A DNA stretch of 32,588 nt, taken from contig JAGKSW010000158.1 in assembly GCA_018993265.1 (NCBI GenBank), positions 1-32,588 of the forward strand, in the 5' to 3' direction. A program made the translations under genes and the position numbers. Below the pieces are notes generated by a model, which did no database searches, had not been told where the DNA came from, and worked only from the letters and a program-made list of their open reading frames with translations. Numbering within the stretch: position 1 is the first letter of the stretch; every line of letters begins with the position of its first letter. Positions 32,429-32,588 of this stretch are shown here, piece after piece. Source of the DNA: Nostoc sp. TH1S01. Lineage in GTDB: Bacteria > Cyanobacteriota > Cyanobacteriia > Cyanobacteriales > Nostocaceae.

Positions 32429-32588
32429 ATGAATACATACCACAAATTTTTATATTTAACTGTTTGCACTACCTTAGTCTTAACTGGCAATGCTACATTA
32501 GCCAGTCCTTTGCCACAAAAAATTCTCGTCAGTGTGGAATTTAAGCTTCCCAAAGATGCAGCACCTAGAACCAGCGTCGGTGGTGGAA
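32429..32588 (+). CDS. DUF928-like secreted protein (3' truncated by window end)
   Basis: The visible 53 residues read MNTYHKFLYLTVCTTLVLTG, then NATLASPLPQK with a cleavage site after LAS, then VSVEFKLPKDAAPRTSVGGG. The last part fits the opening of DUF928 domains, where a proline-rich stretch leads to a conserved TxGGGSR motif. The gene continues past the window. It is a likely periplasmic or outer-membrane-associated protein. It lies downstream of the CHAT gene and inverted repeat; DUF928 genes often accompany CHAT and haemagglutinin-like genes in cyanobacteria. No strong Shine-Dalgarno is seen, so the start is provisional. Confidence 0.62.
   Translation, partial: MNTYHKFLYLTVCTTLVLTGNATLASPLPQKILVSVEFKLPKDAAPRTSVGGG

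Overview
The window looks like chromosomal DNA of a filamentous, probably Nostoc-like cyanobacterium. The evidence is a complete 31-residue photosystem I subunit PsaM, an ssl1498/Psb34-type thylakoid protein, DUF3134 and DUF928 family members, an ethylene-receptor-like histidine kinase, many GCGATCGC (HIP1) octamers, and heptad and palindromic repeats scattered between genes. No rRNA, tRNA, CRISPR array or intact transposase was seen.

Layout. 1-888: 3' end of a NACHT/STAND-type NTPase gene with a hexanucleotide tract coding Ala-X dipeptides, followed by a cloverleaf-like repeat. 1055-3923: HAD phosphatase, nagB-type deaminase and three small unrecognised genes. 4353-5249: His-rich lipoprotein. 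5662-9523: ethylene-binding-domain histidine kinase whose N-terminus is out of frame at a T9 run, then a receiver-PAS-histidine kinase hybrid. 9627-14115: MATE exporter, DUF3134, psaM divergent from a D-ribulose-type FGGY kinase, and a TerB-like acidic protein. 14641-18962: an AT-rich cassette of MerR-like regulator, large Eco57I-type N6-adenine methyltransferase and PD-(D/E)XK nuclease, the best candidate for an undescribed system (a self-regulated restriction-modification-like defence module). 19110-23042: seven-gene mrp cation/proton antiporter operon (C-D-E-F-G-A'-B) on the minus strand. 23399-26286: secreted four-cysteine protein, psb34-like gene with promoter and terminator, Uma2 protein and N-acylglucosamine 2-epimerase. 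26670-32588: a filamentous-haemagglutinin-like exoprotein, a secreted TPR-CHAT protease, a four-helix-bundle gene between inverted heptad repeats, and the start of a DUF928 gene.

How the parts fit. nagB, the epimerase and possibly the HAD phosphatase are consistent with amino-sugar turnover, but they are not one operon. The two histidine kinases are consecutive and may share signalling. psaM and psb34 both have upstream sequences resembling the HLR1 element bound by RpaB, suggesting common light-stress control. The haemagglutinin-like, CHAT and DUF928 genes form a secretion-related group. Functional calls rest on motifs read by eye, with no database search.
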